A stretch of DNA of 64,000 nucleotides from Parvularcula lutaonensis (GTDB lineage: Bacteria; Pseudomonadota; Alphaproteobacteria; Caulobacterales; Parvularculaceae): the NCBI RefSeq assembly GCF_014651915.1, contig NZ_BMXU01000001.1, positions 992,001 through 1,056,000 of the forward strand, in the 5' to 3' direction. Each line of letters begins with the position of its first letter. Position 1 is the first letter of the stretch. The notes under the pieces are model-generated. The model was given only the letters and a program-made list of their open reading frames with translations. It ran no database searches and was not told the origin of the DNA. Positions 37,887 to 45,828 of this stretch are shown one piece after another. A program made the translations under genes and the position numbers.

Positions 37887-38231
37887 ATGAAAAAACTCAC
37901 GATCCTGGCCAGCGCAGTCTCGCTGCTCGCCATCGCCGCCTGCGGTGACAACGAAACCGAAGCCGAAGAGTCGCTCGACGAAGCCGTCGAGGAAATGCAG
38001 GGCTCGACCGAAGAAGCCACTGAAAATATGGGCGAAGCCGTGGAAGACATGGGCGACGCCATGCAAGACGCTGCCGAAGACACCATGGATGCCATGGAAG
38101 ACACGGCCAACGACGCCGGTGAAGCCATGGAAGATGCTGCGGACAACGTCGGCGAAGCCATGGAAGATGCTGCGGACGACGTCGAAGACGCCATGGACCC
38201 GCAGGTCGATGAAGAAGACCCGACCCGCTGA
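37887..38231 (+). CDS. Acidic repeat lipoprotein
   Basis: A 114-aa predicted lipoprotein (MKKLTILASAVSLLAIAACGDN, lipobox AIAAC). The mature part is very acidic and helical, with 11-residue amphipathic repeats of the type EAMEDAADNVG and EAMEDAADDVE. Two copies are nearly identical at DNA level. Such 11-mers form long amphipathic helices, as in LEA or apolipoprotein-like proteins. Function unknown; an envelope or stress role is inferred. ATG 37887; own terminator follows. Confidence 0.75.
   Translation: MKKLTILASAVSLLAIAACGDNETEAEESLDEAVEEMQGSTEEATENMGEAVEDMGDAMQDAAEDTMDAMEDTANDAGEAMEDAADNVGEAMEDAADDVEDAMDPQVDEEDPTR
38121..38186 (+). repeat. 33-bp tandem duplication in the lipoprotein gene
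   Basis: Copy 1 38121-38153 and copy 2 38154-38186 differ by only a few bases. Each encodes one 11-residue helix unit. Looser copies of the unit lie upstream. Confidence 0.8.
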
Positions 38232-38253
38232 ACCACGGTCACTTCGAATGCAG

Positions 38254-38279
38254 AAAGCCCCGCCCCGGCGGGGCTTTTT
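38254..38279 (+). terminator. Rho-independent terminator after the acidic lipoprotein
   Basis: AAAGCCCCGC (38254-38263) pairs with GCGGGGCTTT (38268-38277) around a 4-base loop, ending in a T5 run. Confidence 0.88.
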
Positions 38280-38358
38280 CTTTGGACAGCGGCGCGAAGG
38301 CTTGGAACATTGCGCATGGAGGTCCGGCGCAGGGACGCGCCGGACGGGGAGGATGACG

Positions 38359-38613
38359 ATGCTGAAGTTTCTTGCGAGCCTGATCGTTTCGCTGGCCGGG
38401 ATCGGCCTTCTTGTCATCGGGGTCATTGGACCGCTGACCGTTCCGGGCGTACCGAAGCTCGCCGATATCGGCCTCTACGCCGTGCTGCCGGTTGCGATGA
38501 TCGCGGTGAGCATCAGCTACACGAGCTCGACGATCCTCAAATTCCTGCTGACCATCGTGCTGATCGCGGCGATCGCCGTTCTTGGCTATGTGGCGCTGGC
38601 GTTCTTTGCTTGA
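38359..38613 (+). CDS. Small three-helix membrane protein (unknown)
   Basis: An 84-aa hydrophobic protein with three likely helices: LKFLASLIVSLAGIGLLVIGV, YAVLPVAMIAVSISYTSS, and FLLTIVLIAAIAVLGYVALAF. It is not similar to any family I recognise. Two ATGs (38353 and 38359) are close; the GGGAGG Shine-Dalgarno (38347-38352) abuts the first and lies six bases before the second, so 38359 is preferred. Convergent with the DUF2799 gene. Confidence 0.65.
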   Translation: MLKFLASLIVSLAGIGLLVIGVIGPLTVPGVPKLADIGLYAVLPVAMIAVSISYTSSTILKFLLTIVLIAAIAVLGYVALAFFA

Positions 38614-38622
38614 AAGCAGGGC

Positions 38623-39282
38623 TTAGTAGCGCGGACGGTAGTCCCGCAGGCCCAGCTCCTCCTGCAACATGAACAGTGCCGCCTCGGCCCGGGCCAGGTC
38701 GCGCTCGCGGTCCCGCAGGAAGAACCGCACGCGGTACTCGCGCCGGTCGAAATCGTCGAGCTCGTCGTAATAGTCCTCGAGCTGACGGCGGAAGTTCTTG
38801 CGCTTCTCGTCCGAAAGGCCGTCGTCATAGGCCAGCTTGTCACGGATCTCTTCGATCTCGCGGCGGACAAACCGGCGGCGGTTGAAGAGCCGCTCATATT
38901 CGTTGCGCGCGCGAGCGACATCGCGGCGGGCATTGAAATACTCGATCGTGATGCGATGGATGCGGGCGAGTTCCGGTGCGTTGCCGCAGACGGCGGCACT
39001 GCCGCGTCCGCGCATGCCGGCCTCGTAGACGCCTTGGGGCGTGCAGTAGGTCTTGAGCCCTTCCTTGCGTCCACGCTCATAGGCGACCGAGTCCGGACGG
39101 ATGCCGTAGCGGCCACATTCCTTGACATAGCGCTGGAAGGCGCCCGAACTCGATCCATTGGCACCATCGTTCTGGCCGACGAGCTCCCAATCCGAATACT
39201 GACATTCTTCTTCGGAAAAAGTGGCACAGGATGCCAGCACGGCCGCCGCCATCAAGAGGGGGAAAATTAGACGGAAAACCAC
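38623..39282 (-). CDS. DUF2799 family lipoprotein
   Basis: A 219-aa predicted lipoprotein: signal VVFRLIFPLLMAAAVLASCATF with lipobox LASC. The DUF2799 pattern follows: CQYSDWELVGQNDGANGSS, ECGRYGIRPDSVAYERGRKEGLKTYCTPQGVYEAGMRG, CGNAPELAR with conserved cysteines. The C-terminal half is a highly charged long helix (RDVARARNEYERLFNRRRFVRREIEEI). The start is a GTG at 39282 with GGGAG nine bases upstream; no ATG gives a signal peptide. Function unknown. Confidence 0.82.
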   Translation of the reverse strand: MVFRLIFPLLMAAAVLASCATFSEEECQYSDWELVGQNDGANGSSSGAFQRYVKECGRYGIRPDSVAYERGRKEGLKTYCTPQGVYEAGMRGRGSAAVCGNAPELARIHRITIEYFNARRDVARARNEYERLFNRRRFVRREIEEIRDKLAYDDGLSDEKRKNFRRQLEDYYDELDDFDRREYRVRFFLRDRERDLARAEAALFMLQEELGLRDYRPRY

Positions 39283-39343
39283 TGCCCTGACTCCCTGCGC
39301 CACAGCGACGCTGACACCTCTGTCACGAAACTGCAAGGAAGCA

Positions 39344-40006
39344 TCACTCGACGAGATGCTTGTTCTCAATTCGCAAAACCCGCGGGAGCCTAGCGGCAAG
39401 ACCTTGATCGTGGGTTGCCATGACGAGCGCCACGCCCTCCTGGGCCACGAGTTCTAGGAAGAGGTCGAAAACCTTGGCCGAGGTCTCCTGGTCGAGATTG
39501 CCCGTCGGTTCGTCCGCCAACAGCAGCCGTGGTCGGTTGGCCAACGCCCGCGCGATCGCGACGCGCTGCTTCTCGCCGCCCGACAGCTCAGGAGGCTGAT
39601 GGGTCAGCCGCTCCGCTAGGCCAAGCCGGGTGAGGAGTTCTGTCGCGCGCTCCCTCGCCGCGGCCTTGGACGCGCCCTTGATGAGCATCGGGACCATGAC
39701 ATTCGTGACGGCGTTGAACTCAGGCAACAGGTGGTGGAACTGGTAGACGAAGCCGATCTTGTCCCGGCGGATGGCGGTGCGCTCGCGGTCCGAGAGCGCC
39801 TTCGTCGCCCTCCCCTCGATCAGGACCTCGCCTTCGCTTGGCTCTTCGAGGAGGCCTGCGATGTGGAGGAGCGAGGACTTGCCCGAACCCGACGGGCCGA
39901 GCAGCGCTGCAGCCTCGCCGCGCCCCACGCGGAGGTTCAGCTTCTCGAAAATCAGGAGCTCACCATAACGGCGGGTGATGTTGTGAAGGTCAAGGACATC
40001 ACTCAT
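39344..40006 (-). CDS. lolD: Lipoprotein-releasing system ATP-binding protein LolD
   Basis: ATPase of the LolCDE complex, which extracts outer-membrane lipoproteins from the inner membrane and hands them to LolA. The 220-aa protein has Walker A LLGPSGSGKSSLLHIAG, signature LSGGEKQRVAIARALANRP and Walker B LLLADEPTGNLDQETS. It overlaps the upstream permease gene by eight bases. The window is rich in predicted lipoproteins that would use it. Confidence 0.95.
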   Translation of the reverse strand: MSDVLDLHNITRRYGELLIFEKLNLRVGRGEAAALLGPSGSGKSSLLHIAGLLEEPSEGEVLIEGRATKALSDRERTAIRRDKIGFVYQFHHLLPEFNAVTNVMVPMLIKGASKAAARERATELLTRLGLAERLTHQPPELSGGEKQRVAIARALANRPRLLLADEPTGNLDQETSAKVFDLFLELVAQEGVALVMATHDQGLAARLPRVLRIENKHLVE

Positions 40007-41288
40007 AACGAAGCGCCTCCACCGGATCGAGCTTTGATGCCCGCCATGCGGGATAGGCTGACGACAGGAGGGCCATCGACAGGGCGAAGACGAGGACGAA
40101 GAGCACCTCGCCGGGGTCGATCGCGAAGGGCACCTCGCTCAGGTAGTAGACATCCGGCGGGAAAAGGCAGGTGTCAAATTGCCTGCAAAGATACTGGTCA
40201 AGCGGTCCAAGATTCGAGGCCAGCGCGACGCCCGTAATGACCCCAAGGATTGCGCCCGTCACGCCGATCAGCGCCCCGACCATGAGGAAGATTCGCATGA
40301 CCGAGTTCGCCGTCGCACCTACCGTGCGCATGACGGCGATGTCGCTGGTCTTGTCTTTCACCAGCATGACGAGGCTCGAAATGATGTTCAGGGTCGCGAT
40401 GGCGATAATCAGTGACAGGATGATCCGCATCAGCCCGCGTTCTGTCTGGAGGGCATTGAAGAAGGTCTTGAATCTGTCCCGCCAGTCGAACAGCAGCACT
40501 CCCGGCCCTGCCGCCTCACGGATCGCGTCGAGATAGAGGTCGATTTCGATCGGCTTTTCGACCCGCATCTCGATTTCGGTGATCTGCCCGCGCTTGCCCG
40601 AGAAGAGCTGCGCCTCCTCGATCGGCATATAGGCGAGGATGTTGTCGTATTCGTAGTTCCCTATGCGGAAGACCGCGTCGATCCGGTAGGACTTCTGCGT
40701 GGTCGGCAGGGTCCCGAAGGGGGTTTCGCGCTGGCGGTTGGTGACGAGGGTGATGTACTCCCCTGCCCGCGCCTGAAGCTTGTTCGCGACGCCATAGGCG
40801 ATGACGATGCCCGGATCCTCGGTGTTCACACCGTAACCGTCGAAAGAGCCCTCGAGCAGCGAGCGGGGCCCTGTCACCTCCTCGATCTTCATCAGGTCAT
40901 CGCGGGCGACGCCCTGGATATAGACGGGAGCCTGCCCCCCCGAAGGAGCGAGAGCGAAGGCTTCGACCTTCAGCACCGGGACAACGAAGGTCACGCCGTC
41001 CACGCTTTCGAGGGTTTCAAGGTAGCCGTCCCCGTCGGGCAAGGTCTTGTCCACAGGCTGGACGAAGACGTGACCGTTCACGCCGAGGAGCTGCTCGAGC
41101 AGCGTGATTCGGAAGCCCTGCATCACCGACATGACGACGATGAGCGTGGCCACCGAAAGCAGAATGCCAAGAAAGGCGATAGCGGAGATCAGGCTGACCC
41201 CCGCACCGCGGCGGGTGGCCCGCAAATAACGCAACGCCAACATACGCTCGAAAAGCCCGAAGGGCTTCGAGGCGGACTGATCGCTCAT
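39999..41288 (-). CDS. lolC: Lipoprotein-releasing permease LolC/LolE
   Basis: FtsX-fold membrane subunit of the Lol transporter. The 429-aa protein has helix 1 (AGVSLISAIAFLGILLSVATLIVVMSVMQGF), a large periplasmic domain (about 55-270) and three C-terminal helices with the coupling motif DKTSDIAVMRTVGATANSVMRIFLMVGALIGV. Alphaproteobacteria usually have one LolC/E hybrid gene, as here. ATG 41288 (MSDQSASKPFGLFERMLALRYLR) fits the family. Confidence 0.94.
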   Translation of the reverse strand: MSDQSASKPFGLFERMLALRYLRATRRGAGVSLISAIAFLGILLSVATLIVVMSVMQGFRITLLEQLLGVNGHVFVQPVDKTLPDGDGYLETLESVDGVTFVVPVLKVEAFALAPSGGQAPVYIQGVARDDLMKIEEVTGPRSLLEGSFDGYGVNTEDPGIVIAYGVANKLQARAGEYITLVTNRQRETPFGTLPTTQKSYRIDAVFRIGNYEYDNILAYMPIEEAQLFSGKRGQITEIEMRVEKPIEIDLYLDAIREAAGPGVLLFDWRDRFKTFFNALQTERGLMRIILSLIIAIATLNIISSLVMLVKDKTSDIAVMRTVGATANSVMRIFLMVGALIGVTGAILGVITGVALASNLGPLDQYLCRQFDTCLFPPDVYYLSEVPFAIDPGEVLFVLVFALSMALLSSAYPAWRASKLDPVEALRYE

Positions 41289-41397
41289 CGGGGAACTTCC
41301 CTTTGTCTTCTTCGCATGTGGCAAGTTCCGCTAGCGCCGACAAGCGACGGGTGGGAAAGGTTTTGCCGGGAGGGAAGAGGCGGTGACAGGAGACTGG

Positions 41398-42042
41398 ATG
41401 CCGAAACGCGACGGCGTGCCGGGGCACGAGGCCCTGCAGGGTCGCCTCGTGACCCTGACCCCCATCGCCGAAGCCAACGTGGCGGAGACGCTGGCTGGCG
41501 CGATGGTCGCTGAGGAGGCCGCGCTCTGGCGCTGGATGGGTATCGGCCCCTTCAGGGACGAGGTCGCCTTCCTCGCGATGGTGGCGCGGCAGAATGCGCA
41601 GGGCGTCAACCTGATGGCCATTGCGAAACCAGGTGGACCGCCCCTCGGCATGGCGGCCTTCATGCGCATGAAGCCCGAGCATGGCTGTGCCGAGATCGGC
41701 TCGGTCGCCTATGGCGCGAAACTGCAGCGGAGCCGCGAGGGGACCGAGGCGATCTACCTGATGCTGCGGCACCTGTTCGAGGATTTCGGCTGGCGCCGGG
41801 CCGAGTGGATCTGCAACGCGGAGAACGCGCCATCCGCGCGCGCGGGCGAGCGCTACGGCTTCGGCTATGAGGGAACATTCAGGCAGCACCGCTGGGTCAA
41901 GGGCGCGAACCGGGACACGAAGTGGTTCGCGATGCTCGACCATGAATGGCCGCAAAGAAAAGCCGCCTTCGAGGCATGGCTCGATGACGGCAATTTCGAT
42001 GCTGGCGGGCGACAAAAACGGCCGCTTCAATCGTTCATGTAG
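41398..42042 (+). CDS. GNAT family N-acetyltransferase (RimJ/RimL-like)
   Basis: A 214-aa acetyltransferase: LQGRLVTLTPIAEANVAETLAGAM, LWRWMGIGPF, GMAAFMRMKPEHGCAEIGSVAYGAKLQRSREGTEAIYLMLRHLFEDFGWRRAEWICNAENAPSARAGERYGFGYEGTFRQHRWVKGANRDTKW. This is the RimJ-like layout, acting on proteins or small amines; substrate unknown. ATG 41398 has AGGAG five bases upstream, better than the GTG at 41383. Divergent from lolC. Confidence 0.88.
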   Translation: MPKRDGVPGHEALQGRLVTLTPIAEANVAETLAGAMVAEEAALWRWMGIGPFRDEVAFLAMVARQNAQGVNLMAIAKPGGPPLGMAAFMRMKPEHGCAEIGSVAYGAKLQRSREGTEAIYLMLRHLFEDFGWRRAEWICNAENAPSARAGERYGFGYEGTFRQHRWVKGANRDTKWFAMLDHEWPQRKAAFEAWLDDGNFDAGGRQKRPLQSFM

Positions 42043-42049
42043 ATAGTCA

Positions 42050-42079
42050 TTCCGGGGCAACTGAAGGGTGAGCCCGGAA
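42050..42079. repeat. Palindromic intergenic element
   Basis: TTCCGGG (42050-42056) and CCCGGAA (42073-42079) enclose 16 bases in the short convergent gap between the GNAT and acyl-CoA dehydrogenase genes. The form resembles the dispersed TTCCGGG...CCCGGAA palindromes found between genes in some alphaproteobacterial genomes; I see only one copy here. Confidence 0.45.
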
Positions 42080-42102
42080 CCCAGACGGTGATCTCTTTGG
42101 GT

Positions 42103-42130
42103 CCCGAGCAGCGGCTTTGCCGCTCTCGGG
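42103..42130. terminator. Strong hairpin between convergent genes
   Basis: CCCGAG and AGCGG (42103-42114) pair with CCGCT and CTCGGG (42120-42130) with one bulged C, around loop CTTTG. No T-run on either side. Lying 10 bp past the acyl-CoA dehydrogenase stop and about 60 bp past the GNAT stop, it probably protects or ends both transcripts. Confidence 0.5.
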
Positions 42131-42140
42131 ATGCCAGGGA

Positions 42141-43940
42141 TTAGGCGCTCAGAAGCGTCGGCTCGACCGGCTCCACTGTCTGGGCGCCTGCCGTGACCGC
42201 CGGGGCAAGGCCAGAGGCGCGCGGCAGGAGGTTGTCGCAATAGAAGCTCGCAATGTGGATGCGGCTATCGAAATAGTCAGCCCGCGACGGGTCCTGCTTC
42301 TTCGCTTCCAGCGCGGAGATCGCCCCCTTCAACAGGTAGTGACCGCCTGCGATATAGCCGAACTGGTCGAGATAGGGCGTGCCGCCGGCGAGGCCCTCCT
42401 CGGGGTTGGTCTGCATGGCGGAGACCATCCACTCCGTGTTCTGACGGAGGCTTTTGGCTTCGAGCTTCATGCGTTCGCCCGCGCGCTTGAGATCGGCATC
42501 GCCAGTGGCGATCGCCGCGTCGGCGTTCGCCATCGCCTCGTCGATGAAGTCATAGGCAAGCTTGCCCGAACCCATGCCAAGCTTCCGGCCGATGAGGTCG
42601 ATGCCCTGGATCCCGTTGGTGCCTTCGTAAATCGTGCAGATCCTCACGTCACGGAAGAATTGCGCGGCACCGGTCTCCTCGACATAGCCCATGCCGCCAT
42701 GGACCTGGATGCCGATATTCGTCGTCTCGAGGGCACGGTCCGAGGAAAAGGCTTTCGAGATCGGCGTCAGCAGCTCCTCGCGCTCTTTCGCGGCTCGTGC
42801 GACATCAGGATCGGGCGAACGGCGCGCGAGGTCATAAGCGACCATGTTGGCGAAGCAGATGGCCTTCGACGCATCGGTCAACGCCTTCATCGTATACAGG
42901 TTGCGGCGAACGTCCGGGTGGTTCCAGATCGGTGTCGCCGGGCCTGCCTTGACGCCGAACTTGCGGCCCTGCGGCCGGTCAAGGGCATATTCGAGAGCCT
43001 TCTGGAATGAAGCCTCGCCCACCGAAGCGGCCTGCATCCCGACGTCGATCCGGGCCGCGTTCATCATGACGAACATGTTCTTCAGCCCCTCGTTCTCCTT
43101 GCCCACGAGGGTGCCGATGCACTGGTCGTTATCGCCATAGGCCATGACGCAGGTGGGCGAACCATGCTGGCCCAGTTTCTCCTCGATGGAGACCACCTTG
43201 ACGTCGTTATGCTCACCGATGTTGCCATCGCTGTCCACACGGAATTTCGGCACAAGGAACATCGAGATGCCGCGGGTGCCCTCTGGAGCGTCAGGCAGGC
43301 GCGCAAGGACAAGGTGGACGATGTTGTCCGCCATGTCGTGGTCGCCATAGGATATCCAGATCTTCTGGCCCTTGATGTTGTAGGTGCCGTCGCCGTTCGG
43401 CGTCGCCTTGGTCTTGATGGTGGCGAGGTCGGAGCCGGCCTGCGGCTCGGACAGGTTCATCGTGCCCGACCATTCCGCGGTGGTCAGCTTGCCGAGATAG
43501 AGCCGTTTCTGCTCCTCGGTGCCGAAGGCGAGGAGCGCCTTCACGGCGGCGGTGGTCAGCATGGTGCCCATGGCGAAGCTGATGCAGGCGCCCTGCATCG
43601 CATCGACGACGGCGAGCGCGACAGAGTTCGGCAGGTTCTGCCCGCCCCACTCCTCCGGGAAGGCGACCGAGTTCCAGCCCGCCTCGACATATTGCTTGTA
43701 GGCTTCCTTGAAGCCTGGCGTGGTGATGACCCTGCCATTCTCGAGGCGCGCGCCCTGCTGGTCCGAGATTCGGTTGAGAGGCGCGAGGATGTCGTTTGCG
43801 AACTTGCCGGCCTCTTCGAGCACCGCTTCGAGGAAATCGTCGGAAAGGTCCTCGAAGGCACCAGTGGCGCGGACCTGGTCGAAATCCGCAGAGTGATTCA
43901 GCAGGAACTGAACGTCTTTGACCGGGAAATTGTAGGGCAT
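42141..43940 (-). CDS. Acyl-CoA dehydrogenase (long, DmdC-like)
   Basis: FAD enzyme that introduces the alpha-beta double bond in acyl-CoA. The 599-aa protein is the long type with an extra N-terminal segment (MPYNFPVKDVQFLLNH) and C-terminal AcAD domain. Motifs: FPEEWGGQNLP, WSGTMNLSEPQAGSDLATIKTKA, GQKIWISYGDHDM, and IGIQVHGGMGYVEETGAAQFFRDVRICTIYEGTNGIQGIDLIGRKL with the catalytic Glu in YEGTNGIQ. Close to DmdC (methylmercaptopropionyl-CoA dehydrogenase) and FadE-like enzymes; substrate not decidable from sequence. Divergent from tsaC. Confidence 0.92.
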   Translation of the reverse strand: MPYNFPVKDVQFLLNHSADFDQVRATGAFEDLSDDFLEAVLEEAGKFANDILAPLNRISDQQGARLENGRVITTPGFKEAYKQYVEAGWNSVAFPEEWGGQNLPNSVALAVVDAMQGACISFAMGTMLTTAAVKALLAFGTEEQKRLYLGKLTTAEWSGTMNLSEPQAGSDLATIKTKATPNGDGTYNIKGQKIWISYGDHDMADNIVHLVLARLPDAPEGTRGISMFLVPKFRVDSDGNIGEHNDVKVVSIEEKLGQHGSPTCVMAYGDNDQCIGTLVGKENEGLKNMFVMMNAARIDVGMQAASVGEASFQKALEYALDRPQGRKFGVKAGPATPIWNHPDVRRNLYTMKALTDASKAICFANMVAYDLARRSPDPDVARAAKEREELLTPISKAFSSDRALETTNIGIQVHGGMGYVEETGAAQFFRDVRICTIYEGTNGIQGIDLIGRKLGMGSGKLAYDFIDEAMANADAAIATGDADLKRAGERMKLEAKSLRQNTEWMVSAMQTNPEEGLAGGTPYLDQFGYIAGGHYLLKGAISALEAKKQDPSRADYFDSRIHIASFYCDNLLPRASGLAPAVTAGAQTVEPVEPTLLSA

Positions 43941-44029
43941 AAAGCGTTTCTCCCTTATCGGGGTTTTACATCGTTGGACGCCTTGTGCGGCAGACAGGAC
44001 CGGAAAGCAAAGTGACGAAGGGCAGCAGA

Positions 44030-44941
44030 ATGTTGCGCAATGCAGCCGAGGCGGCGGAGATCCTTGCCGCGGGTGGCCTCTGCGCCCTGCCGACCGAGAC
44101 AGTCTATGGCCTCGCGGCCCTTGCCGAGAATGGCGAGGCGGTGGCGAGGATCTACGAAACCAAGGGCCGCCCGCGCTTCAACCCGCTGATCGTGCACTGC
44201 GCGTCGCTGGAGCAGGTCGGGCGCGTGGTGAAGCTCGACCACTGCGCGCGGGGACTCGCTGCGCTGTTGTGGCCAGGGCCGCTGACCATCGTTCTTGAGA
44301 AACAGGAGGACGCGCCGGTGTCGGAGCTGGCGGGCGCGGGCCTCGACACGCTGGCCGTCCGGATCCCCCGACATCCTCTGATCCGCGAGGTCATCGAAAT
44401 CCTTGGCAAGCCCATCGTCGCGCCCTCCGCCAACCGTTCGGGCAAGCTCAGCCCGACCGCGGCAGGGCATGTGGTGGCCGAGTTCGGCGATGCGGTCCCC
44501 GTTCTCGACGGCGGGCCTTGCGAGGCGGGCATCGAAAGCACGATCATCAGCCTCGCGAAAAGCAGGCCGACGCTCTTGCGTCCCGGCGCGATCCCTGCGC
44601 GGGAGGTCGAAGCGCGGCTGGGCCACCCGCTTCAGGCTCCCGGCGGCGGCATCGAAGCGCCGGGGATGCTGGCGAGCCACTACGCGCCCAATGCGGCGCT
44701 GAGGCTGAATGCTCAGGCAGCGCGGGAGGGTGAAGTGCTGCTCGGCTTCGGCGGGACGGACGGTGCCGCGCTTGACCTGTCGCCGTCGGGGGACCTGCGC
44801 GAGGCAGCTGCGAACCTTTTCAGCCATCTCAGGAAGCTCGATGAGCGGGGCCAGCCAATCGCGGTCGCTGCGATCCCCGAAGAAGGCCTCGGCGTCGCGA
44901 TCAATGACAGGCTCCGGCGCGCCGCTGCGCCCCGGGGATGA
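44030..44941 (+). CDS. L-threonylcarbamoyladenylate synthase (Sua5/TsaC)
   Basis: Makes threonylcarbamoyl-AMP for the t6A modification of ANN-decoding tRNAs. The 303-aa protein has the YrdC domain (GGLCALPTETVYGLAAL, TKGRPRFNPLIVH, LWPGPLTIVL, PSANRSGKLSPTAAGHV) and a C-terminal Sua5 domain (about 200-300; APGMLASHYAPNAALRL). ATG 44030 gives the normal start (MLRNAAEAAEILAAGG); a GTG at 44012 is also possible. It overlaps DUF4197 only if that gene is given its upstream start. Confidence 0.93.
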   Translation: MLRNAAEAAEILAAGGLCALPTETVYGLAALAENGEAVARIYETKGRPRFNPLIVHCASLEQVGRVVKLDHCARGLAALLWPGPLTIVLEKQEDAPVSELAGAGLDTLAVRIPRHPLIREVIEILGKPIVAPSANRSGKLSPTAAGHVVAEFGDAVPVLDGGPCEAGIESTIISLAKSRPTLLRPGAIPAREVEARLGHPLQAPGGGIEAPGMLASHYAPNAALRLNAQAAREGEVLLGFGGTDGAALDLSPSGDLREAAANLFSHLRKLDERGQPIAVAAIPEEGLGVAINDRLRRAAAPRG

Positions 44942-44988
44942 CCCGGGCCGGGGGCGTGATAAGGACGACGGCCTCGGGAGGACAGACC

Positions 44989-45720
44989 ATGACCATCAGC
45001 CGCCGCGCGCTTCTCGCGCTGACCCCTGTCGCGCTTGCCGCCTGTACGACGGACGAGCTCAATTCGGTGCTGGGCGATGTCCTGGGCGGGACCACCGGTC
45101 GCGGAGGCCTGACCCCGGCGGAGGCGGCGGAAGGCATCCGCGCCGCGCTTGACCAAGGGGTCAGCGCGGCCATCGCGCGGGTCGGCCGGACCAATGGCTA
45201 TCTCGGCGATCCGACCATCCGGATCCCCCTTCCGGCGCGGCTTGCGAGCATACAGACGACTCTCAGGCGCTTCGGCCTCTCGGCGCTGCTGGACGATCTC
45301 GAAGTCCAGATCAACCGCGGCGCCGAAGTGGCGGCTCCGCAGGCGCGCTCGATTTTCGTCGCGGCGATCCGCCAACTGACGATACCCGACGCCATTGCCA
45401 TCGTGAATGGCGGGCCGACAGCAGCGACCGACTATTTCAAGCGCACCACGACCCCGAAGCTCACGAACCTCTTCACACCGATCATGACGGACGCCCTACA
45501 ACGCGCAGGCGCGATCCAGACCTTCGACCAGATGGTGACCCGGCTCGAAGGCATCCCCCTCGCCCCGCAGCTGGGTGCCGATGCGAAGCAGGACCTCATC
45601 CGCCACGGCGTGACCCGCGGCCTCGAAGGGCTCTTCGTCTACATCGCCGAAGAGGAAGCGCAGATTCGGCAAAACCCGGCCAAGCGGACGAGCGAGATCC
45701 TTCGGCGGGTATTCGGGTAA
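44989..45720 (+). CDS. DUF4197 family lipoprotein
   Basis: A 243-aa predicted lipoprotein (MTISRRALLALTPVALAACTTDELN, lipobox LAAC, also a Tat-like SRRALL). The body, LTPAEAAEGIRAALDQGVSAAIARVG, NPxIRIPLP-like DPTIRIPLPARL, INRGAEVAAPQARSIFVAAIRQLTIPDAIAIVNGGPTAATDYFKRTT, matches DUF4197, a helical periplasmic family of unknown function. Start chosen on the GGAGGA Shine-Dalgarno eight bases before ATG 44989. Confidence 0.88.
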   Translation: MTISRRALLALTPVALAACTTDELNSVLGDVLGGTTGRGGLTPAEAAEGIRAALDQGVSAAIARVGRTNGYLGDPTIRIPLPARLASIQTTLRRFGLSALLDDLEVQINRGAEVAAPQARSIFVAAIRQLTIPDAIAIVNGGPTAATDYFKRTTTPKLTNLFTPIMTDALQRAGAIQTFDQMVTRLEGIPLAPQLGADAKQDLIRHGVTRGLEGLFVYIAEEEAQIRQNPAKRTSEILRRVFG

Positions 45721-45828
45721 TCTCGTCATCTCCGAAAGCGAACAAGCGCTGATCCGTAACACGTGGCTGAACGAACGGCCCGGCAGCCCGAACTTGCGTT
45801 CTATATCCTCAAAGAGCATCTCCCGCCC

